Virus record (IMG/VR): IMGVR_UViG_3300001533_001980
Location: 1 to 52,455 of that record
Reading direction: 5' to 3' (one strand)
DNA length: 52,455 bases
Source: a virus
Both the position numbers and the translations under genes were made by a program. This document shows positions 8,347 to 17,538 of this stretch, in pieces. How positions within the stretch are numbered: position 1 is the first letter of the stretch; every line of letters begins with the position of its first letter. Below the pieces are notes generated by a model that saw only the letters and a list, made by a program, of their open reading frames with translations, ran no database searches and had not been told where the DNA came from.

Positions 8347-9251
8347 TGAGAGCGACGGCATTCCCCTATTACACGCCGCCGTTCGCAGAATACAATGTGG
8401 CGCAGCAAGCCGTTGTCCCCTTCTTGGATAAAGACTTGAACCTCGTTGTATCCTTCGCAACGGCGTCAGGAAAGACCGTGTTGGGCGAGGCGTGCTTCGG
8501 ATTTCATCTCCAGACTGAAACAGACTGCCGCGTTGCCTACGTGTGTCCATTTAAGAGTCTGGCAGCGGAGAAATTTCAGGATTGGAAGAACAATCCGCAA
8601 CTCAATGGGGGCGGGGTCGTTCTGTCTTCTACTGATTCAGATGCTGGGGTTAAAGACCATGAGTCGGCTCGGGTTGCCGTGGTAACGTGTGAATCGTTTG
8701 ACGCCAAAACCCGATCCAGGGCTTATAGAAATTGGCTTGGAAGCCTGGCGTGCGTCGTCTGGGACGAGGTACACTTGATAAACGACAAGAGCAGAGGGGG
8801 AGCTATTGAGTCATCCATGATGCGACTGACGGACATCAACCCTGCCGCCCGGATCATTCTTCTTTCTGCAACCATGGGGAACGCTATGGAGTTGTCCAAA
8901 TGGGTGAAATCTCTGAATGGCAAGCAAACCAAATGTATAGTGAGCGAGTGGAGACCATCCCGAATAGATATGGATTATGTTGTGGTTGCCGATGAGAGCG
9001 AAAAGATTGATGAGGCGGTACGTCTGGTATCTGAATCTTCTGGGAAAATCATCGTGTTCGTCCATTCCAAGGTGACGGGGAATGAGATTCTGAATAGACT
9101 TCGGGCACTTAAAATACGGTGTGCATTTCATAACGCCTCCAAGCGGCCAAAGGCCAGGGCAAAGATGGAAGAACTGTTTAATGACAGCATGTCTGGTTTC
9201 AATGTACTTGTTAGTACGTCTACACTGGGAGCGGGAGTTAACATAGGCTAA
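8346..9251 (+). CDS. Ski2-like SF2 helicase, N-terminal part (split gene)
   Basis: 301 residues. Motif I is TASGKT (about 40-45), motif II is WDEVH (about 139-143), motif III is LSAT (about 173-176), and motif V is TSTLGAGVN (about 291-299). It stops right after GVNIG, so motif VI and everything beyond are missing. The missing part is encoded at 9902-10909. After the stop, the +1 frame reads AKIAIVIQ, which resembles the strand expected next. Ski2/Hel308-type enzymes are 3'-5' helicases acting on forks or RNA. The two halves may assemble in trans, or this may be a broken gene. Confidence 0.8.
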   Translation: MRATAFPYYTPPFAEYNVAQQAVVPFLDKDLNLVVSFATASGKTVLGEACFGFHLQTETDCRVAYVCPFKSLAAEKFQDWKNNPQLNGGGVVLSSTDSDAGVKDHESARVAVVTCESFDAKTRSRAYRNWLGSLACVVWDEVHLINDKSRGGAIESSMMRLTDINPAARIILLSATMGNAMELSKWVKSLNGKQTKCIVSEWRPSRIDMDYVVVADESEKIDEAVRLVSESSGKIIVFVHSKVTGNEILNRLRALKIRCAFHNASKRPKARAKMEELFNDSMSGFNVLVSTSTLGAGVNIG

Positions 9252-9322
9252 AATCGCTATTGTGATTCAGATGCAAAGAGACATCCCGAACGGGTTACTT
9301 CTAGGATTAGGAAGGCTATCGT

Positions 9323-9898
9323 ATGAATCTTGAACAATTGAAGAAGAAGTGCTTGGAGTGTACAGAATGCCCTGTAGGCGGACGTGATATCAATGGACAT
9401 CTGTCAAATGTGTTCTCCAATATGAATACAGATTTCAAGGCGATGGTTGTTGGACAGAATCCGGGTCGTGATGAAGTGGAGCAAGGCATACCGTTTGTCG
9501 GAGTTTCGGGCAAGTTCTTCGATAGTGCTATCGAGACAGTTGGGCTTTCCCGTGATGATTTCTACATCAGTAATGTGGTGAAATGCTACACCCCTAACAA
9601 TCGGACACCAAGCGATACTGAATTGGAAAACTGCCGGAAGTTTCTTGACATTGAAATAAAATTAATAAAGCCCCCACTTATCGTCGCGCTTGGATCCCTT
9701 GCATTCCGTCAGCTCACTGGAATGAGGGGGATTATGAAGCATCATGGGAGTCCCATTCTATCATTGAGGTACGGGGTGCCCGTGATTCCGCTGCTTCACC
9801 CAAGTCCACTGAACACCAATCACCCTGACAGGCGTAGAATGTTTATAGATGGGCTAAAGAAGGTAAAGAGTGTATGGATATCCTGGGGATCGGACTAG
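9323..9898 (+). CDS. Uracil-DNA glycosylase superfamily (family 4-like)
   Basis: 191 residues. The N-terminal CLECTEC cluster, with later Cys in VVKCYTP and ENC, fits the [4Fe-4S] ligands of family 4/5 enzymes. The catalytic pocket motif is GQNPGRDEVEQGIPFVGVSG, and the DNA-intercalating motif is HPSPL (about 159-163). It removes uracil from DNA or acts as a polymerase-associated UDG-like protein. It sits exactly between the two parts of the split helicase, as an inserted gene would. A weak ribosome site (AGGAAGG) precedes ATG 9323. Confidence 0.85.
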   Translation: MNLEQLKKKCLECTECPVGGRDINGHLSNVFSNMNTDFKAMVVGQNPGRDEVEQGIPFVGVSGKFFDSAIETVGLSRDDFYISNVVKCYTPNNRTPSDTELENCRKFLDIEIKLIKPPLIVALGSLAFRQLTGMRGIMKHHGSPILSLRYGVPVIPLLHPSPLNTNHPDRRRMFIDGLKKVKSVWISWGSD

Positions 9899-9901
9899 AT
9901 A

Positions 9902-10909
9902 ATGGCAGACAGGATCATAGTTGTTGGGGCGAAGCGTGCTAGGCAAATAGTTCCCGCGTCCGAGATAGCGCAAATGTGCGGCAGAGGAGGGCGAAAGCAT
10001 GGCGGAAAAGCTTGCCGCGCAACAGTCATTGTGGAATCTGAGTTAGAAGATGAGATTATGGAAGGTATGGCTGATGGTGGAAACTTCAAAGTTAGTTCAT
10101 CTTTGGGGGATTCAAGCATGGTGGCGTTTCATATCCTTCCCGAGATAAGCCATCAGACTGTAACCGATGAGAAGACGGCTGAATCGTGGTACCGGCGTAG
10201 CTTCGGAGCCGCACAGGGAATCACTCCGGATTTCAAAGAGGTTTTTGATTTATTACGGGACGTGCAGGCTGTTACCTTGCGTGATGGCAAGTTTGAAGTT
10301 ACCGACGTGGGCAGAATAGCCGCACGGTTATATTTTCACCCGGCTGATGTGTGGGCGTGGAAAGACAACTTCGACACTATTTTTAAGTATCAGATTGAGG
10401 ACAACGATATAGCTGTTGCATGGGCGATGGGGACCGTTCCTTGCACCCGTATATCCGGAGATTTTGGGGATAAGTATTGGCCGGTGGTCGAGGAAACTAA
10501 AAATGAAATACCGCCCATTCTTGAGAAGTCGAAGGGTACAATCGTAACAATAACACTGTGGAGATATATCCTCGGGGGACCTTCTGTTGGTAAGATGCGT
10601 AATCAGGCTTTGTGTTTGAGAGATAACGGAAGTCGCATCTGTCAGGCATTGATAGATTTGGACTCCGCAATGGAATGGAGAAAGCAAACGTTTTTGAAAG
10701 AATTGGCGTGGCGACTCAAAGGGGGCATTCCATCGTATCTCGCCCCCCTATGCTGTCTTCCAGGCATAACCAAGGGGCGGGCTCGGTTTCTGTATGACCA
10801 GGGGTTTACCTGCCGTGGTGAAATTGCGGAGCGGTATCACAACTTAGAGGGAGATGTGGATGAACTGTTTTTGAAAGCGTTGAGGAACATCGCACATGGA
10901 TTTTGCTGA
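9902..10909 (+). CDS. Ski2-like SF2 helicase, C-terminal part (split gene)
   Basis: 335 residues. It begins MADRIIVVGAKR and reaches motif VI QMCGRGGR at about 24-31, exactly where a Ski2/Hel308 helicase continues after motif V. The rest has the winged-helix and helical-ratchet layout of that family, and the end (CLPGITKGRARFLYDQGF) looks like a helix-hairpin-helix. ATG 9902 is 4 nt after the UDG stop, with only a weak GGGGAT ribosome site. Without the N-terminal part it cannot hydrolyse ATP. See the part at 8346. Confidence 0.75.
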   Translation: MADRIIVVGAKRARQIVPASEIAQMCGRGGRKHGGKACRATVIVESELEDEIMEGMADGGNFKVSSSLGDSSMVAFHILPEISHQTVTDEKTAESWYRRSFGAAQGITPDFKEVFDLLRDVQAVTLRDGKFEVTDVGRIAARLYFHPADVWAWKDNFDTIFKYQIEDNDIAVAWAMGTVPCTRISGDFGDKYWPVVEETKNEIPPILEKSKGTIVTITLWRYILGGPSVGKMRNQALCLRDNGSRICQALIDLDSAMEWRKQTFLKELAWRLKGGIPSYLAPLCCLPGITKGRARFLYDQGFTCRGEIAERYHNLEGDVDELFLKALRNIAHGFC

Positions 10910-11387
10910 TAGAGCCGTATCTGCTTTCGAGCGTGCGATTGAGGAAGGGAGGTTATCCAACCGCCATATCAGGGATGTGTTAAAATGCGAAAATGCAGAT
11001 ACGGGGTGCCTTAGCAAACATCTGTATTCTACTGATTCGATGGTGAGGCGCGGAGTCGCGAGGGTTATCGGAGGGGGATCTAAAGACCTTACTCCACTTC
11101 TCGATGCGGCTATGAGAGAGCGTGACCCACTAGTCTTGAGAGAGATGATTAGTATTTTGGGAAAGCGAAAGAGTGGGGCTCTGGTGATTGAGGGGATGAT
11201 CAGGTCGGATGACGCCCTTGTGAGGGAGGAAGCGATTTCCATGCTGAGACGGTCTGGAAACGCGGAATCGCTAGTTCCGTTACTTTTCGACAAGGACGAT
11301 GCTTTGGTGAGTAGAATAAAACGGTACCTACATGAGCAAAAAAGAGAACAGCGACCAGAGGGCTCCAGTCCCGGAAAACCCTGTTAG
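10896..11387 (+). CDS. HEAT-repeat-like protein
   Basis: 163 residues, overlapping the helicase end by 14 nt. Repeated helical pairs such as STDSMVRRGVARVIGGG, RDPLVLREMISILGKR and SDDALVREEAISMLRRSG are typical HEAT/PBS-lyase repeats used for protein or DNA binding. The C-terminus overlaps the next gene in another frame. Function unknown; tight coupling to the helicase suggests a partner role. Confidence 0.6.
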   Translation: MDFADRAVSAFERAIEEGRLSNRHIRDVLKCENADTGCLSKHLYSTDSMVRRGVARVIGGGSKDLTPLLDAAMRERDPLVLREMISILGKRKSGALVIEGMIRSDDALVREEAISMLRRSGNAESLVPLLFDKDDALVSRIKRYLHEQKREQRPEGSSPGKPC

Positions 11388-12042
11388 TGGTTTTCAGATG
11401 ACTGTCTGTATTTTGGCGCGTCAACTTGGAATAGATAAGATATCGGAAGTTTTCCACTATGTGGAGATTCTATCGGATGCGTGTGATCGTTATATATTCG
11501 AGGATGTTCACAAGGTATCTCCTAAGAAAAAAACAGATACCGAGCGCAAACGATTCATCGCTGTATTTAAGTCTCGATATTTGCAGTTCACTGACTATGA
11601 GTATGATCGTGCGATTACCGGGGTCGATAGTCGCATGGTGGATCAAACAATCAAGGGGCTCGAAAAGGACGGTTTTACGCTGGATGAATATCTTAGGTGG
11701 GCGTTTGACGATTTCTATGTCGAAAATCCAAAGTTCTGTCCTCCTACTATCAAGCAGGTATGTAGTAGTTTCGTGATAGAGCGGTTCCGATTCCTTAATC
11801 GCGATAAGATGAAACAGAAATACCGGGACGAGTTGAACAGAAAAGAGGGCATGTCCCTTATTGGTCGCGGGCGGGTTCTTTTGAGGACGGCAAAGCAAGC
11901 AGGTATGGAGGAAAAAAGAGAACAAGTCAAAAAAACGCTCTCGGAGTATGGGGCGAGGAGTATAATCTTAGGTGAATTCAGAAGGCGGATAGAATTATTC
12001 GAGGCAGAGGCTGTGGGTTGGGCATTAAACAAGGAGACATAA
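11332..12042 (+). CDS. Hypothetical helical protein in the replication cluster
   Basis: 236 residues, starting inside the end of the HEAT-repeat gene. It is mostly helical with basic patches (ERKRFIAVFKSRY, LNRDKMKQKYRDEL) and has no recognised motif. Its place next to helicase, UvsY-like and SSB genes would suit a helicase loader or mediator, but that is only context. Confidence 0.55.
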   Translation: MSKKENSDQRAPVPENPVSGFQMTVCILARQLGIDKISEVFHYVEILSDACDRYIFEDVHKVSPKKKTDTERKRFIAVFKSRYLQFTDYEYDRAITGVDSRMVDQTIKGLEKDGFTLDEYLRWAFDDFYVENPKFCPPTIKQVCSSFVIERFRFLNRDKMKQKYRDELNRKEGMSLIGRGRVLLRTAKQAGMEEKREQVKKTLSEYGARSIILGEFRRRIELFEAEAVGWALNKET

Positions 12043-12043
12043 G

Positions 12044-12634
12044 GTGGCAAATGTGATCGAAAATATAATGGCAACATGTGATGGCTTGGGAGACATGAAG
12101 CTTTGCGGCATCAAGCTGGAAGATGCCAGTCGGGACTTACTTAACGTAATGGATGGGTTTCTCGATCAGCATGTGGCAATGCAGCCCGCAGCCATGGCTT
12201 ACTACCTAACCCTCAAAAAGACCGCGAAACGGCGACTTGACAATGCCCATGCGGCCCACGACAGATGGGAAAAGAAACTGTATGCGCTGTCCAAAGCCGC
12301 CGTCGAGTCTGGCACAACTGCTAAATCGGCTATAAAGGTAGAGGACGTTAAGGCCCGATTCATTGTCGACAACGAACCGGAAATCGAGAAGTGGGAGGCA
12401 AGGATCGGCAGGGCGCAGGAGGAATATGACACTTTGGACGCATGGTGTGAGGCGTGGAAGCAGAAATCGTTCTCTTTGAGGGAGTATATATCCATAGAGG
12501 AAGACGAGAGATTCGGTGGAAGCGATTCTATAGCGGAAAACCGGAAAGGAGGGAATGCACGGACGGATGACGATCAACGCATTGACAGGGTTCGTCAAAT
12601 GATCCGAAAAAAAAGGAACCAGTCTACAGTCTAG
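12044..12634 (+). CDS. Possible UvsY-like recombination mediator
   Basis: 196 residues, GTG start right after the preceding TAA, with AAGGAGA upstream. Residues 60-150 form two long helices around VEDVKARFIVDNEPEIEKWE and EYDTLDAWCEAWKQKSFSLREY. This matches the layout of the T4 UvsY core, in which a central acidic/valine segment is followed by a helix and a K-x-x-F/Y ending. The next genes encode a gp32-like SSB and RecA, the proteins UvsY bridges in T4. Assignment is by layout and context, not strong identity. Confidence 0.4.
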   Translation: MANVIENIMATCDGLGDMKLCGIKLEDASRDLLNVMDGFLDQHVAMQPAAMAYYLTLKKTAKRRLDNAHAAHDRWEKKLYALSKAAVESGTTAKSAIKVEDVKARFIVDNEPEIEKWEARIGRAQEEYDTLDAWCEAWKQKSFSLREYISIEEDERFGGSDSIAENRKGGNARTDDDQRIDRVRQMIRKKRNQSTV

Positions 12635-12719
12635 TGAGTACAATATAAATGGGCTGACCAGGCAGCAACGGGCTGACGAGGCAGCGAGGCGACAAAGCAA
12701 CAAGATACAGGAGATAGAC

Positions 12720-13688
12720 ATGTCAACGTTAGACAAAATCAGGAAACTCAGATCCAGCAATCCGCAAGGCGGCAACGCCAAACTACGGGGAATTTTTCAC
12801 ACGTGGAAAGACGGCGACAACATCGTCCGTCTTGTGGGCGAATTCCTCGAAACGAAAACCCACTTCATTGCACCTGCGCCGAAACGCGGTGAACGCGGTC
12901 TGTGTCAGCAGGTGGCCTTCTCTGGCAACGATAAGATGCCGCAGGTCATCAACTGTCTGGATTGGGACGTGAAAAAGGAAGAGGAACGACGGGGTGGATG
13001 CCCAATCTGCCGCCTTCACGCCATTGCCAGGCAAGTGTTGAAGGACGAATGCACAGAAGAAGAAAGGAAATTGTTCGACAAATTAAGGCAGGACACGGCC
13101 CCCCGGACACTTTTAAAGTGGAACATTCTCGACAGGGATGATCCATTCGTGTTGTCTGTGGAGGATGGCGCGGAACGCAAGGTTTTGGGTTTCAAAATTG
13201 CGAGCGTTGGAAAAGAGGCGTGGGCCGATATTGATGGTATTTTCGATCAGATGGGATTCGATATCTCTGACGTGGAAGACGGGATCGACATCTGTGTGAC
13301 CAAGGCAAATAATGGCACGAGGGTCGCTTATTCCGCTAAGGCGGTCATTGATAAGTCCACAAAGCCTCCGTCTGCGAAGATGACGCCCCTTACGGACGAA
13401 GAGAAACAGCTCGCAAGGCACGACCTTGAGCAAATTTGCGGGAAATACGTCGAAGCGAGGCGCATTCTCGATGCCCTCCACGAAGATTACCGAGATCTGC
13501 TGGAGGTCAATGACGGAGCCGGTGACGATGTCTCGCTTGGCGTAGACAGCGACGAGGCTGACGATGCGGAAACGGAAGCCGCGCAGTCCGCTGTGTCCGA
13601 AGACGACGGTGATGGTCTACTGTCTGGTACGATTCCGACGAATAAGGTTCGGCGCACTCCTGTCAAAGAGGGCTCGGAAAAAAACTGA
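12720..13688 (+). CDS. gp32-like single-stranded DNA-binding protein
   Basis: 322 residues, ATG 12720 after ACAGGAGAT. A basic N-terminus precedes an OB-type core. A zinc site is suggested by Cys near 78, CPIC (about 94-97) and His near 100, as in T4 gp32. The last 70 residues are strongly acidic (for example DDVSLGVDSDEADDAE), the usual tail of SSBs that recruits partners. It coats template strands during replication and recombination. The order mediator-SSB-RecA is coherent. Confidence 0.75.
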   Translation: MSTLDKIRKLRSSNPQGGNAKLRGIFHTWKDGDNIVRLVGEFLETKTHFIAPAPKRGERGLCQQVAFSGNDKMPQVINCLDWDVKKEEERRGGCPICRLHAIARQVLKDECTEEERKLFDKLRQDTAPRTLLKWNILDRDDPFVLSVEDGAERKVLGFKIASVGKEAWADIDGIFDQMGFDISDVEDGIDICVTKANNGTRVAYSAKAVIDKSTKPPSAKMTPLTDEEKQLARHDLEQICGKYVEARRILDALHEDYRDLLEVNDGAGDDVSLGVDSDEADDAETEAAQSAVSEDDGDGLLSGTIPTNKVRRTPVKEGSEKN

Positions 13689-13729
13689 CATTGGCCTCTC
13701 CCGATAAGGAGGGGCCGGTCGGAGAGGAT

Positions 13730-13873
13730 ATGAAACCCAAACCGGGTGCCGATTTCGCTGGTTCATTGGCAAAACCGGAGGACTTTATGTGCTTTGGCAC
13801 GATTGATCCTGATCATCCGGAGTGCAAGGAATGCCCTTTGCGTGACAAGTGCGCGGCGGAGTCATCCCAGTAG
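13730..13873 (+). CDS. Small cysteine-motif protein
   Basis: 47 residues, start ATG 13730 after GGAGAGGAT. A longer frame begins at TTG 13691, but the ribosome site favours 13730. The C-terminal half carries CFGTID, DPDHPECKECPLRDKC, a likely zinc-binding module that also occurs at the N-terminus of the protein at 7927. Function unknown. Confidence 0.55.
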   Translation: MKPKPGADFAGSLAKPEDFMCFGTIDPDHPECKECPLRDKCAAESSQ

Positions 13874-13885
13874 AAAAGAAATGAG

Positions 13886-13905
13886 GGGCGGCCTTCGGGC
13901 CGCCC
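13886..13905 (+). terminator. Hairpin terminator
   Basis: GGGCGGCC and GGCCGCCC form a perfect 8-bp stem around a stable TTCG loop, followed by TTCCCTT. It lies between the small Cys protein and recA, and would end or attenuate the SSB transcript. Confidence 0.75.
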
Positions 13906-13923
13906 TTCCCTTGAGGCGTAAAA

Positions 13924-15081
13924 ATGAGTAGCAAATCTGAATCAAGAGAATCTCGCATATCTCGTATCTGCTCAGAAATCAATAAAAGCGATTGGGGAGG
14001 AGAGGACAACAATGCTGTAACGTGGCTGGGGTCACGAGAAACGGTATCCATTCCGCGTTGGTCCTCTGGGTGTCCGGCATTGGATGACGCCCTTGGGGGC
14101 GGATGGCCGAAGGGCCGGTTCATTGAATTTTTCGGACCACCCAGCGGCGGAAAAACCACAGCTTGTTATCACGCTATTGCGGAACATCAGAAAGCGTTTC
14201 CAGATGAAGATTGTGGACTTGTGGATTCTGAATTTACTTTCGATGAGGAATATGCGCAGGCTATTGGGGTAAATACTAAATATCTCATTGTTCATCAACC
14301 TGAACACGGGAAACAAGCTCTCAATGTACTTGGGATGTTCATCAAGATGGGATTGGGGCTGTGCGTTGTGGATTCGGTAGCCGCATTGACTACGAAGGAA
14401 GAGTTGGAGGGGGATGTCGGCAACATTCAAGTTGGCGCTCAAGCTCGTATGATGTCTACTGCTCTTAAGCGGTTGACCGCAGAAGCGGGACTGCGGCACA
14501 CATCGGTTATCTGGACCAACCAGATTCGAGAGAAGATCGGCGTCAAGTGGGGAAATCCCGAAACCACGCCAGCGGGTCATGCTCTTAAGCATTATGCGTC
14601 CATCCGATGTCGTTTTAATCATATTGGCAACATCAAAGAGGGTGATGAAATAGTATCATCCAAGACTCGTGCGGATGTTCAAAAAAATAAAACTTCAGCA
14701 CCATTTCGCCGTGCGGAGTTCTGTATTACATTTGGCATAGGCATTGATATAGTTGCGGCTATCCTTGACGACGCGATTGCCTATAAAGTGGTTGACAAGA
14801 GGGGTTCGTGGCTCTCTTTCGAGGGTGAACAACTTGGTCAGGGAAGGGCAATCGTATTGTCCATGTTGCGGTCAGACGCGGCAATGACGGATCGAATTCG
14901 GAAAGCACTTGAAGATAAGAAGTTGCTAATCGAGACGGGAGGCAAGACCATCAACGTAAGTGAGAAAGAAACTGCTGGCAAAGAGATCAAGAGACCAAAA
15001 AGGACTCCCGTGATGGACGAAGTGGATCAAGACGAGATTGGAAGTTCGGACGGCGCGGAGGTGTATGTCGAAGATGCGTAG
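13924..15081 (+). CDS. recA: RecA/UvsX-type recombinase
   Basis: 385 residues. Walker A is GPPSGGKTT (about 73-81), Walker B is LCVVDSVAAL (about 143), followed by GAQARMMSTALKRL and the NQIREKIGV plus GNPETTPAGHALKHYAS segments of RecA loops L1/L2. It pairs homologous DNA and supports recombination-dependent replication. The tail is acidic and Lys/Glu rich. The stop lies inside the start region of the FEN nuclease gene, so the two are coupled. Confidence 0.92.
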   Translation: MSSKSESRESRISRICSEINKSDWGGEDNNAVTWLGSRETVSIPRWSSGCPALDDALGGGWPKGRFIEFFGPPSGGKTTACYHAIAEHQKAFPDEDCGLVDSEFTFDEEYAQAIGVNTKYLIVHQPEHGKQALNVLGMFIKMGLGLCVVDSVAALTTKEELEGDVGNIQVGAQARMMSTALKRLTAEAGLRHTSVIWTNQIREKIGVKWGNPETTPAGHALKHYASIRCRFNHIGNIKEGDEIVSSKTRADVQKNKTSAPFRRAEFCITFGIGIDIVAAILDDAIAYKVVDKRGSWLSFEGEQLGQGRAIVLSMLRSDAAMTDRIRKALEDKKLLIETGGKTINVSEKETAGKEIKRPKRTPVMDEVDQDEIGSSDGAEVYVEDA

Positions 15082-16027
15082 CCGTCCAAAACTGTTACTG
15101 ATAGATGGCAATAATATGGCTCATCGGGTCTTCTGGGCACAGCGAAAAAGAAGACCCGATGGGACATCCTCGTCTGGACTGTCGTATCATGGAAAGGAGG
15201 TTGACCTTGTTTACGGGTTCTTCCGTCAACTGATCCATTTGCACAAGAAATATCCGGAGCATTTTCGCATTATCGTATGGGACGGTGGATATGACAGGAG
15301 ACTTGCCGAATCTACTCGGGGAGTAGAGGCGGGCATAATTCCTTCTGCTTACAAACAACCACGGCGGGCGTCCCAAGAGGAGAAGGAGAACGATCCCGAC
15401 CAGATTAGCTTGCGAGAACAAATGCAAGAAATCAAGTTCGCGCTTGACCTTGTAAAGTGTCTACAGGTCACAATGCAAGGATGCGAGGCTGACGATATCA
15501 TTTATACATATGCGAGAACGTATGCACTATGGGACGCGGACTGCGTTGTCGTTTCCACGGATAAGGACTTCATGCAAGTTCTTGATGGAAATACAATCAT
15601 TTACGATGCTATGAATAAAGAGGTTTGGAGCGAGCAGCGATTTAAACTTGAATTCGGTTTCTCTCCTCGCTTGTGGGTTGATGCCGGTGCCCTTATGGGG
15701 GAAGTTGGTAATTCCAAGGACAACATATTCGGGGTGGACGGATGGGGTCCCAAAACATCCTACGCATATGTGTCCAAGTATGGAGACATTGATTCTATTA
15801 TTGCCTTTATCGAGTCTAAGGCGGCAGGAGAGAGGGGAAAGAAAGAGCAGGTGCTTCTCGAACAGGTGCCAAGGTTGAGACTGGCCAAATCTTTGAAACA
15901 GATGGATATCATCCCGGAAGTGCCCAAGCCCCGTTGTCCGCCTAGGGACGCGGATGCGATTAAATCGTTCTTCTTGGAATGGGGGTTTGCCAGCTTGCTA
16001 AAGGAGGTGGACAGATTAGTGATGTGA
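15065..16027 (+). CDS. 5'-3' exonuclease (FEN/Pol I N-domain type)
   Basis: About 320 residues. Starts at ATG 15065 and ATG 15074 both overlap recA. Metal-binding motifs are LLLIDGNNMAH near the start, GCEADDIIYTY (about 143) and VVVSTDKDFMQVL (about 164). The helix-turn-helix DNA grip is seen in GNSKDNIFGVDGWGPKTS (about 222-240). It fits T5 D15/T4 RNase H type enzymes that remove primers and flaps. Confidence 0.85.
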   Translation: MSKMRSRPKLLLIDGNNMAHRVFWAQRKRRPDGTSSSGLSYHGKEVDLVYGFFRQLIHLHKKYPEHFRIIVWDGGYDRRLAESTRGVEAGIIPSAYKQPRRASQEEKENDPDQISLREQMQEIKFALDLVKCLQVTMQGCEADDIIYTYARTYALWDADCVVVSTDKDFMQVLDGNTIIYDAMNKEVWSEQRFKLEFGFSPRLWVDAGALMGEVGNSKDNIFGVDGWGPKTSYAYVSKYGDIDSIIAFIESKAAGERGKKEQVLLEQVPRLRLAKSLKQMDIIPEVPKPRCPPRDADAIKSFFLEWGFASLLKEVDRLVM

Positions 16028-16632
16028 GTACATATATTGAAATGAGACGGAAGGCAATCATCCTGGACAACAAGGGAGATTACAATCTTGCGGAGTCGCA
16101 GATGAACCCTGCTATTTTTGACGAATTCATCAGGTCACTTAGGCGAGAGAGTTTACCAACTGTCGTATGGGAGCCATTTGCCAACTCAGTTTCCAGAAGC
16201 AGATTACTAGAGTCTGCTGTTGATGCTGGTGCGGTTCTCATATCCCAATCCATTAATCCGAAAGACAGCCGCATTTTGTCAGCAGATTCGACAGTCACGG
16301 GTCCTGGGGTGCAAATCGGGGGCATTCTCTTCCATCCTCCTTACTACGGCTCCGCGCCTATCTCGAATGATAGACGGGATGTCGCTCTGTCAGTTTCATC
16401 GGGCACCTATCTGAAAAGACTGGGGTGCGTTATAGACCAGGCTGAACCGTGGATGGTGCATAACGGTATGGCTTGCGTTATTGCCCGAGATTACCGTATA
16501 CATGGGGAAAGAATCAGGTTAGATTTATGGATGCTTGAATTGTTCGAGTCAAAAGGGTACTGTTTAATCGATGTCTGGAAGAGCGAGCCTGATGTCGTTT
16601 TAATTTTGACGGGAGCGCCTAAAAAGCAATGA
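16024..16632 (+). CDS. Probable DNA methyltransferase-like protein
   Basis: About 202 residues. GTG 16024 overlaps the preceding TGA, and AGGAGG lies at 16002-16007. The frame is open from 15979. A central FHPPYYGSAP segment resembles the catalytic (D/N/S)PPY motif of amino-methyltransferases, with His at the first position. It is followed by a helix and a VHNGMACVIARDY strand as in that fold. A clear SAM-binding FxGxG motif is not visible. It may methylate phage DNA or be a diverged, inactive member. Confidence 0.5.
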   Translation: MSTYIEMRRKAIILDNKGDYNLAESQMNPAIFDEFIRSLRRESLPTVVWEPFANSVSRSRLLESAVDAGAVLISQSINPKDSRILSADSTVTGPGVQIGGILFHPPYYGSAPISNDRRDVALSVSSGTYLKRLGCVIDQAEPWMVHNGMACVIARDYRIHGERIRLDLWMLELFESKGYCLIDVWKSEPDVVLILTGAPKKQ

Positions 16633-17204
16633 ATCCATTTGACGGAATGAAAATAGGAATCGTGGGAACTGCCGGTACGGGTAAAAGCTCTCTCGCTCGT
16701 GCCCTATCCCAGTCTCTTGGTTTGCAGCTTCTGGAAGCAAAGGTCATAACTCAGGATATTCTCGACCGAGACGGGTACGACCACACATCGGGGATACAGG
16801 TAGAGCGGTTTCTTGCTCATACGGGACGGCAAAATGAGATACTTCGCCGAACTATGGAGATGGAGGATTCATCTACCGACGGCTTCGTCAGTGATCGGAC
16901 GGTAGTGGATTTGGCGGCTTATGTCGTAGCCGAACTTTATAATGCAGATATCGACGGACTGAAGCACATCTTTAGTACTTGTCGGAGGAGAGTTGAAAAC
17001 TACACTCACATGTTTTTCTGCCCATGGAAGGATAAGCCGTTTGAGAACAACGACAAGCGCACTCTTAATCCTTGGTATCAGTTCAAAATACATGCCCTAG
17101 AGATAGGCATTCTTGATTCATGGGATAGAGAATTTTGCGTTGTAGGGGTCGAGGGAACGGACGAACGTGTCCAGTGCATAACTGAAATGTTGGCAGGGAA
17201 GTAA
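16629..17204 (+). CDS. P-loop nucleotide kinase-like ATPase
   Basis: 191 residues, overlapping the preceding stop. Walker A is GTAGTGKSSLARAL (about 13-26). A DRTVVDLAAY segment (about 95) and a C-terminal ExD-type strand are as in NadR/AAA_28 and phage deoxynucleotide kinases. Likely role: nucleotide or deoxynucleotide phosphorylation for the precursor pool. The exact substrate cannot be read from sequence. Confidence 0.6.
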   Translation: MNPFDGMKIGIVGTAGTGKSSLARALSQSLGLQLLEAKVITQDILDRDGYDHTSGIQVERFLAHTGRQNEILRRTMEMEDSSTDGFVSDRTVVDLAAYVVAELYNADIDGLKHIFSTCRRRVENYTHMFFCPWKDKPFENNDKRTLNPWYQFKIHALEIGILDSWDREFCVVGVEGTDERVQCITEMLAGK

Positions 17205-17226
17205 TAGCGAAGGAAGGAGTCATAAA

Positions 17227-17493
17227 ATGGCTTACAGGGCAAACATAACGGATAAGCAGCAGGTTGATATCGAGCGAGCACAGGACGATTCCGCAATTCG
17301 GTTTCCTTGGTTTGATGGCAAATCGCAACAGGCAGGGGCAGTTAAGGGCGTCAGGGCTTTAGATGCACAGCCGAATGGTGGGGACGGAGAGCAGACGAGC
17401 GATGCTCGTAAGATGGTCAGTGGCAGCATTGCGGGAGGAATAGGGTCGCACGACGACCATCCGTCCCGCTTTGAGACCCCAGGAAAAGCTTGA
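17227..17493 (+). CDS. Small Gly/Asp-rich protein
   Basis: 88 residues, with AAGGAGTC before ATG 17227. Composition is polar and probably disordered (GGDGEQTSDARKM). No family recognised. The stop lies inside an AAGCTTGAA/TTCAAGC hairpin (17487-17508) that may act as a weak terminator. Confidence 0.5.
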   Translation: MAYRANITDKQQVDIERAQDDSAIRFPWFDGKSQQAGAVKGVRALDAQPNGGDGEQTSDARKMVSGSIAGGIGSHDDHPSRFETPGKA

Positions 17494-17525
17494 ACGAATT
17501 TTTCAAGCATTTAGCATCCTCTACC

Positions 17526-17538
17526 GTGTATAATGCGG
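17526..17538 (+). promoter_or_regulatory. Promoter-like GTGTATAAT motif
   Basis: GTGTATAATGCGG lies in the 157-nt gap before the zinc-ribbon membrane gene. TATAAT is at 17529-17534. A second, different element follows at 17606, so this gap holds two possible control sites. Confidence 0.5.
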
